Assembly: GCF_049537155.1 (NCBI RefSeq)
Contig: NZ_JBMVQZ010000001.1
Span: forward strand, 124,001 to 188,000
DNA: 64,000 bases
Reading direction: 5' to 3'
Source of the DNA: Limisphaera sp049537155
GTDB taxonomy: Bacteria; Verrucomicrobiota; Verrucomicrobiia; Limisphaerales; Limisphaeraceae
The translations under genes were made by a program, and so were the position numbers. The notes beneath the pieces were generated by a model. The model was given only the letters and a program-made list of their open reading frames with translations. It was not told the DNA's origin and ran no database searches. This document shows positions 16,890-24,161 of the stretch, one piece after another; position 1 is the stretch's first letter; each line of letters opens with the position of its first letter.

Positions 16890-16919
16890 ATTGTTCCGGA
16901 GGGTCCCCGGCCGGGGCAA
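16890..16919 (-). promoter_or_regulatory. promoter candidate of the acyltransferase gene
   Basis: TTGCCC (16914-16919), 18 bp, AACAAT (16890-16895) on the minus strand, ending nine bases before the ATG at 16880. Confidence 0.35.
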
Positions 16920-16989
16920 GCTGATGCCCGGGGTCAAGGCGGGTCAAACGCCGCTGGAAAGCTTCTCCGCGGCGGCCGGCCGGCCGGGC

Positions 16990-17721
16990 TCACGGGCGTT
17001 GTGCGGTGAAGTGGAGAAAGATTTCGTCTCCGATTCTGCGGCGCCGGACGAGTTGGAAGCGGGCGGCCGCAGCGAGGTTGGGGAACCCTCTTCCGTCGGC
17101 GATGGTGGGTGCGTGGCGGCCGCCGACCACGAAGGGGCAGACGGTGAGGTGCAGTTCGTCCACCAAGCCGGCTCGGAAGAGGCTGTCGTTGACGGTCCCG
17201 CCTCCCTCGCAGACCAGGCGGCGTACGCCCCAGTCTCGGTACAACCAGGTGAGGGCGGCCGGCCAGTCGAGTTCGTCCGTTCCGAAGATTCCGACTGCGT
17301 CGGCCAGACGGCGGAGGCGGTCAAGCCGGCGGGCCGGGACGCGCCCGGTGGTCAGGATGAGGATGGGGGAGAATCGCTTGCGGAAAATGTGGGCGTCCGG
17401 GGCGATCGAGCCGGAGCCGCTGACGATGATCCGCAGGTTGTATTCGGCGAGTCCGCGCCGGAGGCGGAGCCGGCGGAACCGCTCGGGACCGGGACCGAGG
17501 TCCATGGGGCCGGACTCCACCGTGCGGGCGCCGGCCAGCACGGCGTCCGCGGTGGCGCGGAGGGTCAGCAGATGTTCGTGATCGGTGCGGCTGCCGAAGG
17601 TGGCGATGCGTCGGTTGGCGGTGGCGATCTTGCCGTCGGCGGTGATGGCCATGTTCACCATGACCCGCAAGCGCGAGCCGGCGGCTTGGGAGGGGATCGG
17701 GACCGGGCGCACGGCCTTCAT
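16990..17721 (-). CDS. RibD C-terminal domain / dihydrofolate-reductase-like reductase
   Basis: Predicted product of 243 residues. The fold is that of the RibD reductase: RVMVNMAITADGKIATA at ~19-35, DAVLAGARTVESGPM, then RRLVCEGGGTVNDSLFRAGLVDEL. In riboflavin synthesis this domain reduces the ribosyl side chain of the pyrimidine intermediate with NADPH. The deaminase half of classical RibD is absent, so this is a stand-alone reductase that could act in riboflavin or another pteridine/pyrimidine pathway. Its ATG overlaps the queA stop (ATGA, 17718-17721), indicating translational coupling. No other rib gene is nearby. Confidence 0.85.
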   Translation of the reverse strand: MKAVRPVPIPSQAAGSRLRVMVNMAITADGKIATANRRIATFGSRTDHEHLLTLRATADAVLAGARTVESGPMDLGPGPERFRRLRLRRGLAEYNLRIIVSGSGSIAPDAHIFRKRFSPILILTTGRVPARRLDRLRRLADAVGIFGTDELDWPAALTWLYRDWGVRRLVCEGGGTVNDSLFRAGLVDELHLTVCPFVVGGRHAPTIADGRGFPNLAAAARFQLVRRRRIGDEIFLHFTAQRP

Positions 17722-18794
17722 AGGACGAGCATGGCATCCCCGTAGCTGAAGAAGCGGTAGCGTTCGCGCACGGCCTCGGCGTAGGTCTCGAGGATGAGCT
17801 CGCGTCCCCGGGTTTCGCCGGGGGCGGCGAAGGCGCTGACGAGCATCAGCAGGGTGGAACCGGGCAGGTGGAAATTGGTGATGAGGCCCTGGACCACGCG
17901 GAACCGGTAGGGGGGGTAGATGAACAGCCGCGTGCGCCCGCGAACGGGCTGGATTCGCCCGTCGTACCAGGAGGCCACGGTTTCGAGGACGCGGACGGTG
18001 GTCGTGCCCACGGCGAGGATGCGGCGTCCTTCATCCCGGGCGGCTTGCAGGATGCGGGCGGTTTCCTCGGAGAGCTCGAAGCGCTCTTCGTGCATGACGT
18101 GGTCTTCGACGCGGCTGACGCGCACGGGGGCAAAGGTCCCGAGCCCCACGTGCAGCGTGACAAACGTGATTTGGACTCCGCGCGACCGGAGCGTATCCAG
18201 GAGCTCGGGGGTGAAATGGAGTCCGGCCGTGGGTGCGGCGGCGGACCCGGGCACCCGTGCGTAAACGGTCTGGTAGCGGTCGCGGTCGAGGACCTCCTCG
18301 GCGCCGTCGGCTCGTTGGATGTAGGGAGGCAGGGGCATGTGACCGAGCCGGTCCAGGTCCTGCAACAGTTGATCGGTGCCGTGGAAGCGAAGGGTGTGTT
18401 CGAATCCGTCTCCCTTGTCCAAGACCTCGGCCCAGATGGAGGTGGGTTGCCCTTGGAGATCCAGCACGGTGATGCCGGTGCCGCGCCGGGCGCGTTTGCC
18501 CGGGCGGAGCAGGGCGCGCCAGAGGTTGGGCTGGGTTTCTTCCAACAGCAGGATCTCGAACGCCCCGCCGGTGCGCCGGTTCCGACCGTGGAGGCGCGCG
18601 GGGATGACGCGGCTGTCGTTCAGGACGAGCACGTCGCCGGGCCGGATGTACTCGGGCAGGTCTGTGAACCGCCGGTGTTCGCGCCGGCCGGTCTGCCGGT
18701 GAAGGACCAGCAGACGGGAGGCATCGCGGCGGTCGGCCGGCCGCTGGGCGATCAGTTCCGGGGGCAGGTCGTAGTGAAAATCTTCCACGCGCAT
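17718..18794 (-). CDS. queA: S-adenosylmethionine:tRNA ribosyltransferase-isomerase QueA
   Basis: Predicted product of 358 residues. QueA transfers the ribosyl part of SAM to preQ1-tRNA to form epoxyqueuosine at wobble position 34. The N-terminus MRVEDFHYDLPPELIAQRPA is diagnostic. Further conserved stretches are GDVLVLNDSRVIPARLHGR, PTAGLHFTPELLD, 'FVTLHVGLGTFAPVR' and TNFHLPGSTLLMLVSAFAG-like sequence near the end. The ATG at 18794 coincides with that N-terminus; 24 further upstream codons are not family-like. It is followed by the reductase gene with a 4-nt overlap. No preQ1 riboswitch was recognised upstream. Confidence 0.95.
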   Translation of the reverse strand: MRVEDFHYDLPPELIAQRPADRRDASRLLVLHRQTGRREHRRFTDLPEYIRPGDVLVLNDSRVIPARLHGRNRRTGGAFEILLLEETQPNLWRALLRPGKRARRGTGITVLDLQGQPTSIWAEVLDKGDGFEHTLRFHGTDQLLQDLDRLGHMPLPPYIQRADGAEEVLDRDRYQTVYARVPGSAAAPTAGLHFTPELLDTLRSRGVQITFVTLHVGLGTFAPVRVSRVEDHVMHEERFELSEETARILQAARDEGRRILAVGTTTVRVLETVASWYDGRIQPVRGRTRLFIYPPYRFRVVQGLITNFHLPGSTLLMLVSAFAAPGETRGRELILETYAEAVRERYRFFSYGDAMLVL

Positions 18795-18921
18795 TTGACG
18801 GTGTGGAGGGTAAACACGGGATTGGCACCGGGGAAAGTCCGGGAGAACCCGGCCGGCTTCCGGCAAGGAGAGGCAGAAACCGGCGCGTCGGGTGACGAAC
18901 GGGCCGCCGGTCGGAACACGA

Positions 18922-18952
18922 ACCGGCCCTGCGACGGGCCGGAAGGGCCGGT
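18922..18952 (-). terminator. hairpin region between sufC and queA with two alternative stems
   Basis: ACCGGCCCT (18922-18930) can pair over nine bases with AGGGCCGGT (18944-18952), or its inner CCGGCCC with GGGCCGG (18936-18942). The two folds exclude each other. It lies downstream of the sufC stop (18984) on the minus strand but has no T-run; it may be a terminator or only GC-rich chance. Confidence 0.3.
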
Positions 18953-18983
18953 CCTCCCGTGGCAGGGCCGGGCGGTGAGGGCC

Positions 18984-19757
18984 TTAGGCGGGAACCGCGG
19001 TTTCCTTGATGATCCAGTCGTAGCCCCTGGCTTCGAGGTCCAGGGCCAGTTGACGATCGCCCGATCGGACGATGCGCCCGTCGACGAGGACGTGGACGTA
19101 GTCGGGGATGATGTAGTTGAGCAGGCGCTGGTAGTGCGTGATGACCAACTGGGCATTGTCGGGCCGTTTGAGCTTGTTGACGCCGTTGGCCACGATCTTC
19201 AGCGCGTCGATGTCCAGGCCGGAGTCGGTTTCGTCCAGGATGGCCAGCTTCGGATCCAGCACGGCCATTTGAAAGATCTCGGCCCGTTTCTTTTCGCCTC
19301 CGGAGAACCCTTCGTTGACGGAGCGTTTCAGCAGTTCCTCGGGCAGGTCGAGCAGCTTGACCCTTTCCTTGACCAGGGCGAGGAACTCCATGGCGTCAAG
19401 TTCGGGCAGGCCCTTGTGTTTGCGGATCTCGTTCAGGGCGGCCTTGAGGAAGTAGGTGGTGTTCACCCCCGGAATCTCCACGGGGTATTGAAAGGCCAGA
19501 AACAGGCCCTCGCGGGCACGTTCCTCGGGGTCCATCTCCAGTAGGTCCCGGCCGCAGTAACGGACCTCGCCGCCGGTGATTTCATAACCTTCGCGGCCGG
19601 CGAGGATGGCGGCCAGTGTGCTTTTGCCGCTGCCGTTGGGCCCCATGATGGCGTGCACTTCACCGGCGCGAATGGTGAGGTTCACGCCTTTGAGGATCTG
19701 TCTGCCCTCGACACCTGCCTTCAGGTCAACGATTTCCAGAATCGGTTCTCCAGCCAT
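18984..19757 (-). CDS. sufC: Fe-S cluster assembly ATPase SufC
   Basis: Predicted product of 257 residues. SufC is the ABC-type ATPase that energises the SufBD scaffold for iron-sulfur cluster assembly. Walker A is MGPNGSGKSTLAAILAG (~38-54), the SufC-typical Q-loop is FLAFQYPVEIPGV, the signature is EGFSGGEKKRAEIFQMA, and Walker B is AILDETDSGLDIDALK, all diagnostic for SufC over other ABC proteins. The usual partners sufB and sufD are not next to it; its neighbours are hpnH upstream (238 bp away) and queA downstream. The partners must be elsewhere if the system is complete. Confidence 0.95.
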   Translation of the reverse strand: MAGEPILEIVDLKAGVEGRQILKGVNLTIRAGEVHAIMGPNGSGKSTLAAILAGREGYEITGGEVRYCGRDLLEMDPEERAREGLFLAFQYPVEIPGVNTTYFLKAALNEIRKHKGLPELDAMEFLALVKERVKLLDLPEELLKRSVNEGFSGGEKKRAEIFQMAVLDPKLAILDETDSGLDIDALKIVANGVNKLKRPDNAQLVITHYQRLLNYIIPDYVHVLVDGRIVRSGDRQLALDLEARGYDWIIKETAVPA

Positions 19758-19995
19758 GGTTGTCTCGCTTTGCCCGGTGCCTTTCCGTTGCGGCCCCTGT
19801 CTGTTGGAACGGGCCGGTGGGAACCGCCGGGCGGTTGTTTCCCATCTGATTCAGCTTGCTGCTTCTGCGCACGTCCCGATCAGCCGGGTCCACGGCCGGT
19901 TTCGGGCGGCTGCAGGACCCCGATTTTGGCACAAGAACCGGCGCGGTGCAAATCCACCGGTGCCGCGGCGTCATGGCCGGTTGCCGGCGCGGGCC

Positions 19996-21375
19996 TCAGG
20001 CCGGCTTGGAGGAGGTGCGTGTGACGGGGTTGGTGGACGGAGCGGGCGAGGCGCAGCACGGGGCCGACGCGGGTGTGGAGGCCCCGTTGTTGCCGGGCGC
20101 GTTCGCCGCCGAGTCTGCGGCCTTGCGTGCGGCCGAGAGATGTCCACGGCCGATGGAACAGCCGTTGAACGCCCGGACCTTTGCGCCGTCCGGGCACGGT
20201 TTGGGGCGGGGCCGGAGATTGTAGACGAGATTCTTCCAGTGATCGCCCGGTTGGTAGCTGGTGCCCAGGGCGCCGCTGGGATCGTACCCGCAATGGACCA
20301 TGCAGTTTTCGCAGCGAGGGTCGCGGGCCACGCCGTTCACGACGCCGTACTTTTCCCAGTCCACCTTTTCGAGCATTTCGGCGTAGGTGGGGTAGTGGGC
20401 GTCGGTGATGAGGTAACAGGGGGCCTTCCAGCCCTTGATGTTGTAGGTGGGGATGGCCCAGGCGGTGCAGGTCAGTTCGCGCAGGCCGGCCAGGAATTCC
20501 TGGTAGACGGGCGTGCCCAGGAGGTTGAAACGGCGGCCCCAATCCAAAATGCGGGCGAACTTTTGCCGGGTCGCGTCGCGGGTGAGGAAGAAATCGGCGG
20601 GGTTCTTGCCCAGGCGGCGGATCATGTCCTTCTTCGCGGCGTCGTAGTCGTAGCCGGGCGAGATGGTGTGTCCGTCCACGCCCAGCCAGGAGAAGAACTT
20701 GAACATGTCCTCGATTTCCTGGACGTCGGTTTCCCGGTAGACCGTGGTGTTGGTGGCCACTTGGAAACCGAGTCGTTTGGCCAGTCGGATGGCGGCCACG
20801 CATTCGCGGAACACCCCTTCGCGTTCCACGATCAGGTCGTGGGTGTACTCCAGGCCGTCAATGTGAACGTTCCAGTAAAACCATTTGGTCGGCCGGATGA
20901 CGGGGCGGTTGTCGCTCTTGCCCTTGCGGATGGTGTCCCGCTGTGCGGGCGTGATCAGCTCTTCGGCCACCAGTTGTTCGAGGAGCGGTTCCCGGGCCGG
21001 GCTGTGGGTGGCGGCCAGGTAATCGCAGAGTTTGCGTCGCATGAAGACGCCGTTTGTGCACAGGTAGACGATTCGCCCCTGCCGCAGCAGCCCTTCCACG
21101 AGTTCCTCGATCCGGGGATAGATCAGCGGTTCCCCGCCGCAGATGGAGACCATGGGGGCGTCACACTCGGCGGCCGCGGCCAGGCAACGTTCCAGCGGGA
21201 CCATGTCCTTGAGACTGGTGGAGTACTCACGGATGCGGCCGCAGCCGGTGCAGGTGAGATTGCAGGTGTGCAGCGGTTCGAGCTGGAGCACCATCGCGAA
21301 GCGCGGGGTCCGCTTCAGTTTGTGCTTCAGGATGTGCCCGGCGATTTTCAGGGTGAGTGCAAGAGGGAAACGCAT
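19996..21375 (-). CDS. hpnH: HpnH-like adenosyl-hopene transferase (radical SAM)
   Basis: Predicted product of 459 residues. HpnH adds the 5'-deoxyadenosyl group to diploptene, the first step of side-chain extension to C35 hopanoids. The radical SAM motif CNLTCTGC (Cys38, Cys42, Cys45) follows MVLQLEPLHT, and the region EYSTSLKDMVPLERCLAAA with GGEPLIYPRI is typical. C-terminal landmarks (CTAWAIPTYNIKGWKAPCYL, then CENCMVHCGYD) fit HpnH. It is longer than the usual ~330-380 residues because of an insertion of about 30 residues after residue ~125 (around EPLLEQLVAEELITPAQRD) and a ~60-residue low-complexity C-terminal tail. A small lipoprotein gene ends 9 bp upstream. No squalene-hopene cyclase is in view. 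Confidence 0.85.
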   Translation of the reverse strand: MRFPLALTLKIAGHILKHKLKRTPRFAMVLQLEPLHTCNLTCTGCGRIREYSTSLKDMVPLERCLAAAAECDAPMVSICGGEPLIYPRIEELVEGLLRQGRIVYLCTNGVFMRRKLCDYLAATHSPAREPLLEQLVAEELITPAQRDTIRKGKSDNRPVIRPTKWFYWNVHIDGLEYTHDLIVEREGVFRECVAAIRLAKRLGFQVATNTTVYRETDVQEIEDMFKFFSWLGVDGHTISPGYDYDAAKKDMIRRLGKNPADFFLTRDATRQKFARILDWGRRFNLLGTPVYQEFLAGLRELTCTAWAIPTYNIKGWKAPCYLITDAHYPTYAEMLEKVDWEKYGVVNGVARDPRCENCMVHCGYDPSGALGTSYQPGDHWKNLVYNLRPRPKPCPDGAKVRAFNGCSIGRGHLSAARKAADSAANAPGNNGASTPASAPCCASPAPSTNPVTRTSSKPA

Positions 21376-21384
21376 GAGTAGGAA

Positions 21385-21579
21385 TCAGCTCAGGGATGCC
21401 ACCTTGTCGGCGTTGGCGTCCGGGGGTGTGTCCGGCGCAGGATGGACGGGCGCCTCCTGCCGGATGAACCACATCGGCGAGACGGGCACGTTGGCGTTGA
21501 ACCCGCCGCAGCCCGTTCCCACCCAGAGCACGAGGCACAGCCCCGGCAAAATGATCTTCAAGAGGCCCTTTCGGTTCAC
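21385..21579 (-). CDS. small predicted lipoprotein co-transcribed with hpnH
   Basis: Predicted product of 64 residues from a GTG at 21579: a basic start (MNRKG), a hydrophobic segment (LLKIILPGLCLVLWVG) and a lipoprotein-like TGCGGFN, with Cys25 as the acylation candidate. The -3 residue is Gly rather than Leu/Val, so the lipobox is imperfect. After the Cys, NANVPVSPMWF resembles short Verrucomicrobial lipoproteins with an Asn...VSPxxF pattern, which I know only as hypothetical proteins. The C-terminus is a Pro/Asp/Ala-rich tail. The start is set by a promoter whose -10 (TATAGT) lies nine bases upstream. The stop is 9 bp before hpnH, so the two probably form one transcript. Confidence 0.7.
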   Translation of the reverse strand: MNRKGLLKIILPGLCLVLWVGTGCGGFNANVPVSPMWFIRQEAPVHPAPDTPPDANADKVASLS

Positions 21580-21588
21580 GTGAAGCCA

Positions 21589-21616
21589 ACTATAGAGCCG
21601 ACCGCACCTGCTGCAA
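21589..21616 (-). promoter_or_regulatory. promoter of the lipoprotein-hpnH operon
   Basis: TTGCAG (21611-21616), 16 bp, TATAGT (21589-21594) on the minus strand; one of the best sigma-70-like pairs in the window. The GTG start lies nine bases downstream, so the message is nearly leaderless. Confidence 0.6.
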
Positions 21617-22065
21617 CCTTGAACTGGCCTGCGGCGTGCGGACACCGGTCCCGCCGGGTGCGTTGGACGGTGCATGCGGCCTCCCCTGCGGCGGGGTTTG
21701 TTTGCACCGCGGTCGGGACACGGGCGGGTACAAACGACTGGTGACCGACCCCGGCAGTTGGGGCGGCATGTGCCATACGGTTGCCCACCGTGGTGGGTGC
21801 ATGCACAGACCGTGACGCCGGCAGCTGGACACGGTCACAATCCTTTCTGCGTCAGCCGGTTGGGCCGTCCGGGGTGCCAGGGTCCACCCGATGAGTCTTT
21901 TGGTCTGGAAGAGCGAGGGACTCTGCTCACGTGTTTGCTGGGCTGGTGTGGAGGTGATGCGCGGCTTGTTATGTCGGCCCCTCCGTGGAGCCGCTGGTGG
22001 CCGGGCAACCGCGCGGGGGCAGGGCGGGCCCGGGAAAATGGGCTTGACGATTGTTCGAAAAGCAC

Positions 22066-22095
22066 TTGACCGCGTCGGTTCATCGGGACTAAAAG
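22066..22095 (+). promoter_or_regulatory. promoter of the HU/IHF-like gene
   Basis: TTGACC (22066-22071) and TAAAAG (22090-22095) with 18 bp between; ACTAAA (22088-22093) at 16 bp is an alternative -10. The leader to the ATG at 22135 is about 33 nt. Nothing else was recognised in 21617-22065. Confidence 0.5.
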
Positions 22096-22134
22096 GGCGA
22101 TGCACCAAACGCAAGCGGCCGGGAACACACACTT

Positions 22135-22452
22135 ATGACTGTTACCAAACGGGATCTTGTCCTTGCCATTTCCGACAAGCTGGACAGGCACCAGCAGGAG
22201 GTGCAGGACGTGGTCCAAGCGGTCCTCGATCAAATGTTCGAGGCCCTCGCGCGCGGGGACAAAATCGAGTTGCGGGGATTCGGCGTGTTCGAAGTGAAGA
22301 TTCGCAAGGCACGCGTCGGCCGCAACCCTCACCAGCCGGAGCGGGACATCCCCATTCCGGCCCGCGCCGTGGTCCGGTTCAAACCGGGCAAGGACCTGCG
22401 AGAAGCGGTGCTCAAGCTTACGCCGGGCCAGGCAAGTCCCTCTACTGATTGA
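22135..22452 (+). CDS. HU/IHF family nucleoid DNA-binding protein
   Basis: Predicted product of 105 residues. The sequence follows the histone-like fold: two helices from TKRDLVLAISDKL to VLDQMFEALARGD, then IELRGFGVFEVKIRKAR with VGRNPHQPER, and the beta-arm with a Pro at its tip (DIPIPARAVVRFKPGKDL). GFGVF and GRNP are the hallmark positions. These dimers bend DNA and organise the nucleoid. The C-terminus is extended by about ten residues. It is closer to the IHF-like subgroup (RFKPGKDLRE) than to E. coli HU, but HU versus IHF is not clear-cut outside Proteobacteria. Confidence 0.93.
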   Translation: MTVTKRDLVLAISDKLDRHQQEVQDVVQAVLDQMFEALARGDKIELRGFGVFEVKIRKARVGRNPHQPERDIPIPARAVVRFKPGKDLREAVLKLTPGQASPSTD

Positions 22453-22838
22453 CCTTGCGCCGCGACATGACGTCCTGGCCGGTGGTGGTTGTCGGGGAGC
22501 GGTCTCCGGCGGGGATTCAGGAGAGGGTTTCGAGCCTGCTTGGCGGGCAGCCGGGCACGGGTGCGGGGTAGTCGTCTGGTCCCCGGCACGGGGGTGTCTT
22601 GTTTCATTGCCCGGGGTCGGGCCGGTGGGCGGCGGGCGATTTTGCGCCACCGGTCAGGGCGGGCCGTGCATCGGACGGACGGACGGAGTCCCCGGAGCGG
22701 CGGTGAGCCCGGCCGGTTTTCCGGTGTCGCGGCCGGGCCGGATCGGGGGAGCATGATCCCATGCACCGTTGTTCGGGCGGGGGGCAGGGTGTTTTCGATT
22801 CCCGCGGGACCGGCCTGGTCGTAAGCTCTGCGCTCGCT
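22453..22838 (+). other. intergenic region without recognisable gene
   Basis: About 390 bp before hisS. A weak -10-like TAAGCT lies 11 bases before the hisS ATG, but no convincing -35 goes with it. Nothing else was recognised. Confidence 0.4.
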
Positions 22839-24161
22839 ATGGAACGATTGCCGGGATTTCGTGATTTTTATCCGGAACCGGTTCCGTCCGGGGACGCGCT
22901 TGCCTGGAGCGCCAGTTTGCGCGGGCACATCCACTCGACCTGGCGCCGGGTGGCGCAGCGGTACGGTTTTGCGGAGTACGACGGGCCGCCGTTGGAGCCT
23001 TTGGAGCTGTACAAGGTCAAGAGCGGCGAGGAGATCGTTCAGCAGCTTTATCATTTCGTGGACAAGGGGGATCGGGAGGTGGCGCTGCGGCCGGAGATGA
23101 CCCCCACGTTGGCGCGGATGGTCGCCAGTCAGGCGCGGCAGTACAAGAAGCCGCTGAAGTGGTTCGCCATCCCCCAGTTGTTCCGGTACGAACGGCAGCA
23201 GAAAGGGCGGTTGCGGGAGCACTTCCAGTTCAATGCAGACATTGTGGGGGAGTCGGACCCGGCCGCCGATGCGGAGGTGATCGCCCTGCTGGTGGACACG
23301 TTGCGGGCGTTCGGTTTTCAACCGGCCGACGTGGTGGTGCGGATCAGCAGCCGGCAAGCCTGGCAGGAGTTTTATCGCCGGCACACGCCCGCGGAGCTTC
23401 AGGGTCCGGAGCGGGAGTATGCGTTTTACCAGGTGATTGACAAATGGGAACGCACGTCTCCTGAGGAAACGCGCAAGAAGCTGATGGAGCTCGGCATCGG
23501 CTGGGAGAGCGTGGAGAGGTTTTTGCAGGAGTCGGTGCCCACGCAGGAACTGACGGCTGTCCTGGAGAACCTGCGTGCGCGCGGGTTGTCGGAGTACGTG
23601 CAGGTGGACTACCGGGTGATCCGCGGGCTGGCCTATTACACCGGCATAGTATTCGAGGCGTTCGATCGGCAAGGCCGGTTCCGGGCGATCGCCGGCGGCG
23701 GACGATACGATCATCTGATCCGGTTGATCAGCGGCGGCCGCGTGGATCTGCCGGCGCTCGGTTTCGGCATGGGCGACGTGGTGCTGGCGGAACTGATCCG
23801 GGCCCGCGGCCTGGCGCCCGCGCCGCCGCCGCGGGTGCAGGTCTTCTGCCTCGTGGAGGACGAATCGCTCCGTGCCCCGACCCTGCCCCTGGTGCAGCAG
23901 CTTCGCGACGCGGGTTTGGCGGTCGATCATCCGCTGGGGCCCGAGAAACCGGACAAGCAGTTCAAACGCGCGCGGGATGCCGGTGCAAGATTCGTGGTGA
24001 GCCTGGCGCGCGACCCGGATGGCACGATCCGGGCGCAGGTCCGGGATCTGCAGACACGGACTTCGACGGTGTGTGAACCGGACGGCGTGTTGGGCCGGAT
24101 CCGTGCGGCTTTGTCCGGGGCAGGCGAAGCGGTGGGAAGCCAACCAGGGGATGGACCATGA
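22839..24161 (+). CDS. hisS: histidyl-tRNA synthetase
   Basis: Predicted product of 440 residues. A class II synthetase charging tRNA-His. Motif 2 is present (ALRPEMTPTLARM, then FRYERQQKGRLREHFQFN), as are the histidine-binding stretches GLAYYTGIVFEAFD and AGGGRYDHL, and motif 3 (GFGMGDVVLAEL). The C-terminal anticodon-binding domain runs from ~345. The ATG at 22839 gives MERLPGFRDFYPEP, the expected N-terminus; 26 codons of open frame before it are not conserved. Its TGA overlaps the ATG of the next gene (ATGA, 24158-24161). Confidence 0.95.
   Translation: MERLPGFRDFYPEPVPSGDALAWSASLRGHIHSTWRRVAQRYGFAEYDGPPLEPLELYKVKSGEEIVQQLYHFVDKGDREVALRPEMTPTLARMVASQARQYKKPLKWFAIPQLFRYERQQKGRLREHFQFNADIVGESDPAADAEVIALLVDTLRAFGFQPADVVVRISSRQAWQEFYRRHTPAELQGPEREYAFYQVIDKWERTSPEETRKKLMELGIGWESVERFLQESVPTQELTAVLENLRARGLSEYVQVDYRVIRGLAYYTGIVFEAFDRQGRFRAIAGGGRYDHLIRLISGGRVDLPALGFGMGDVVLAELIRARGLAPAPPPRVQVFCLVEDESLRAPTLPLVQQLRDAGLAVDHPLGPEKPDKQFKRARDAGARFVVSLARDPDGTIRAQVRDLQTRTSTVCEPDGVLGRIRAALSGAGEAVGSQPGDGP

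Noticed and set aside
18795..18983. Possible preQ1 riboswitch before queA
   Set aside because: No short hairpin with an A-rich tail and preQ1-binding C was seen on the minus strand.
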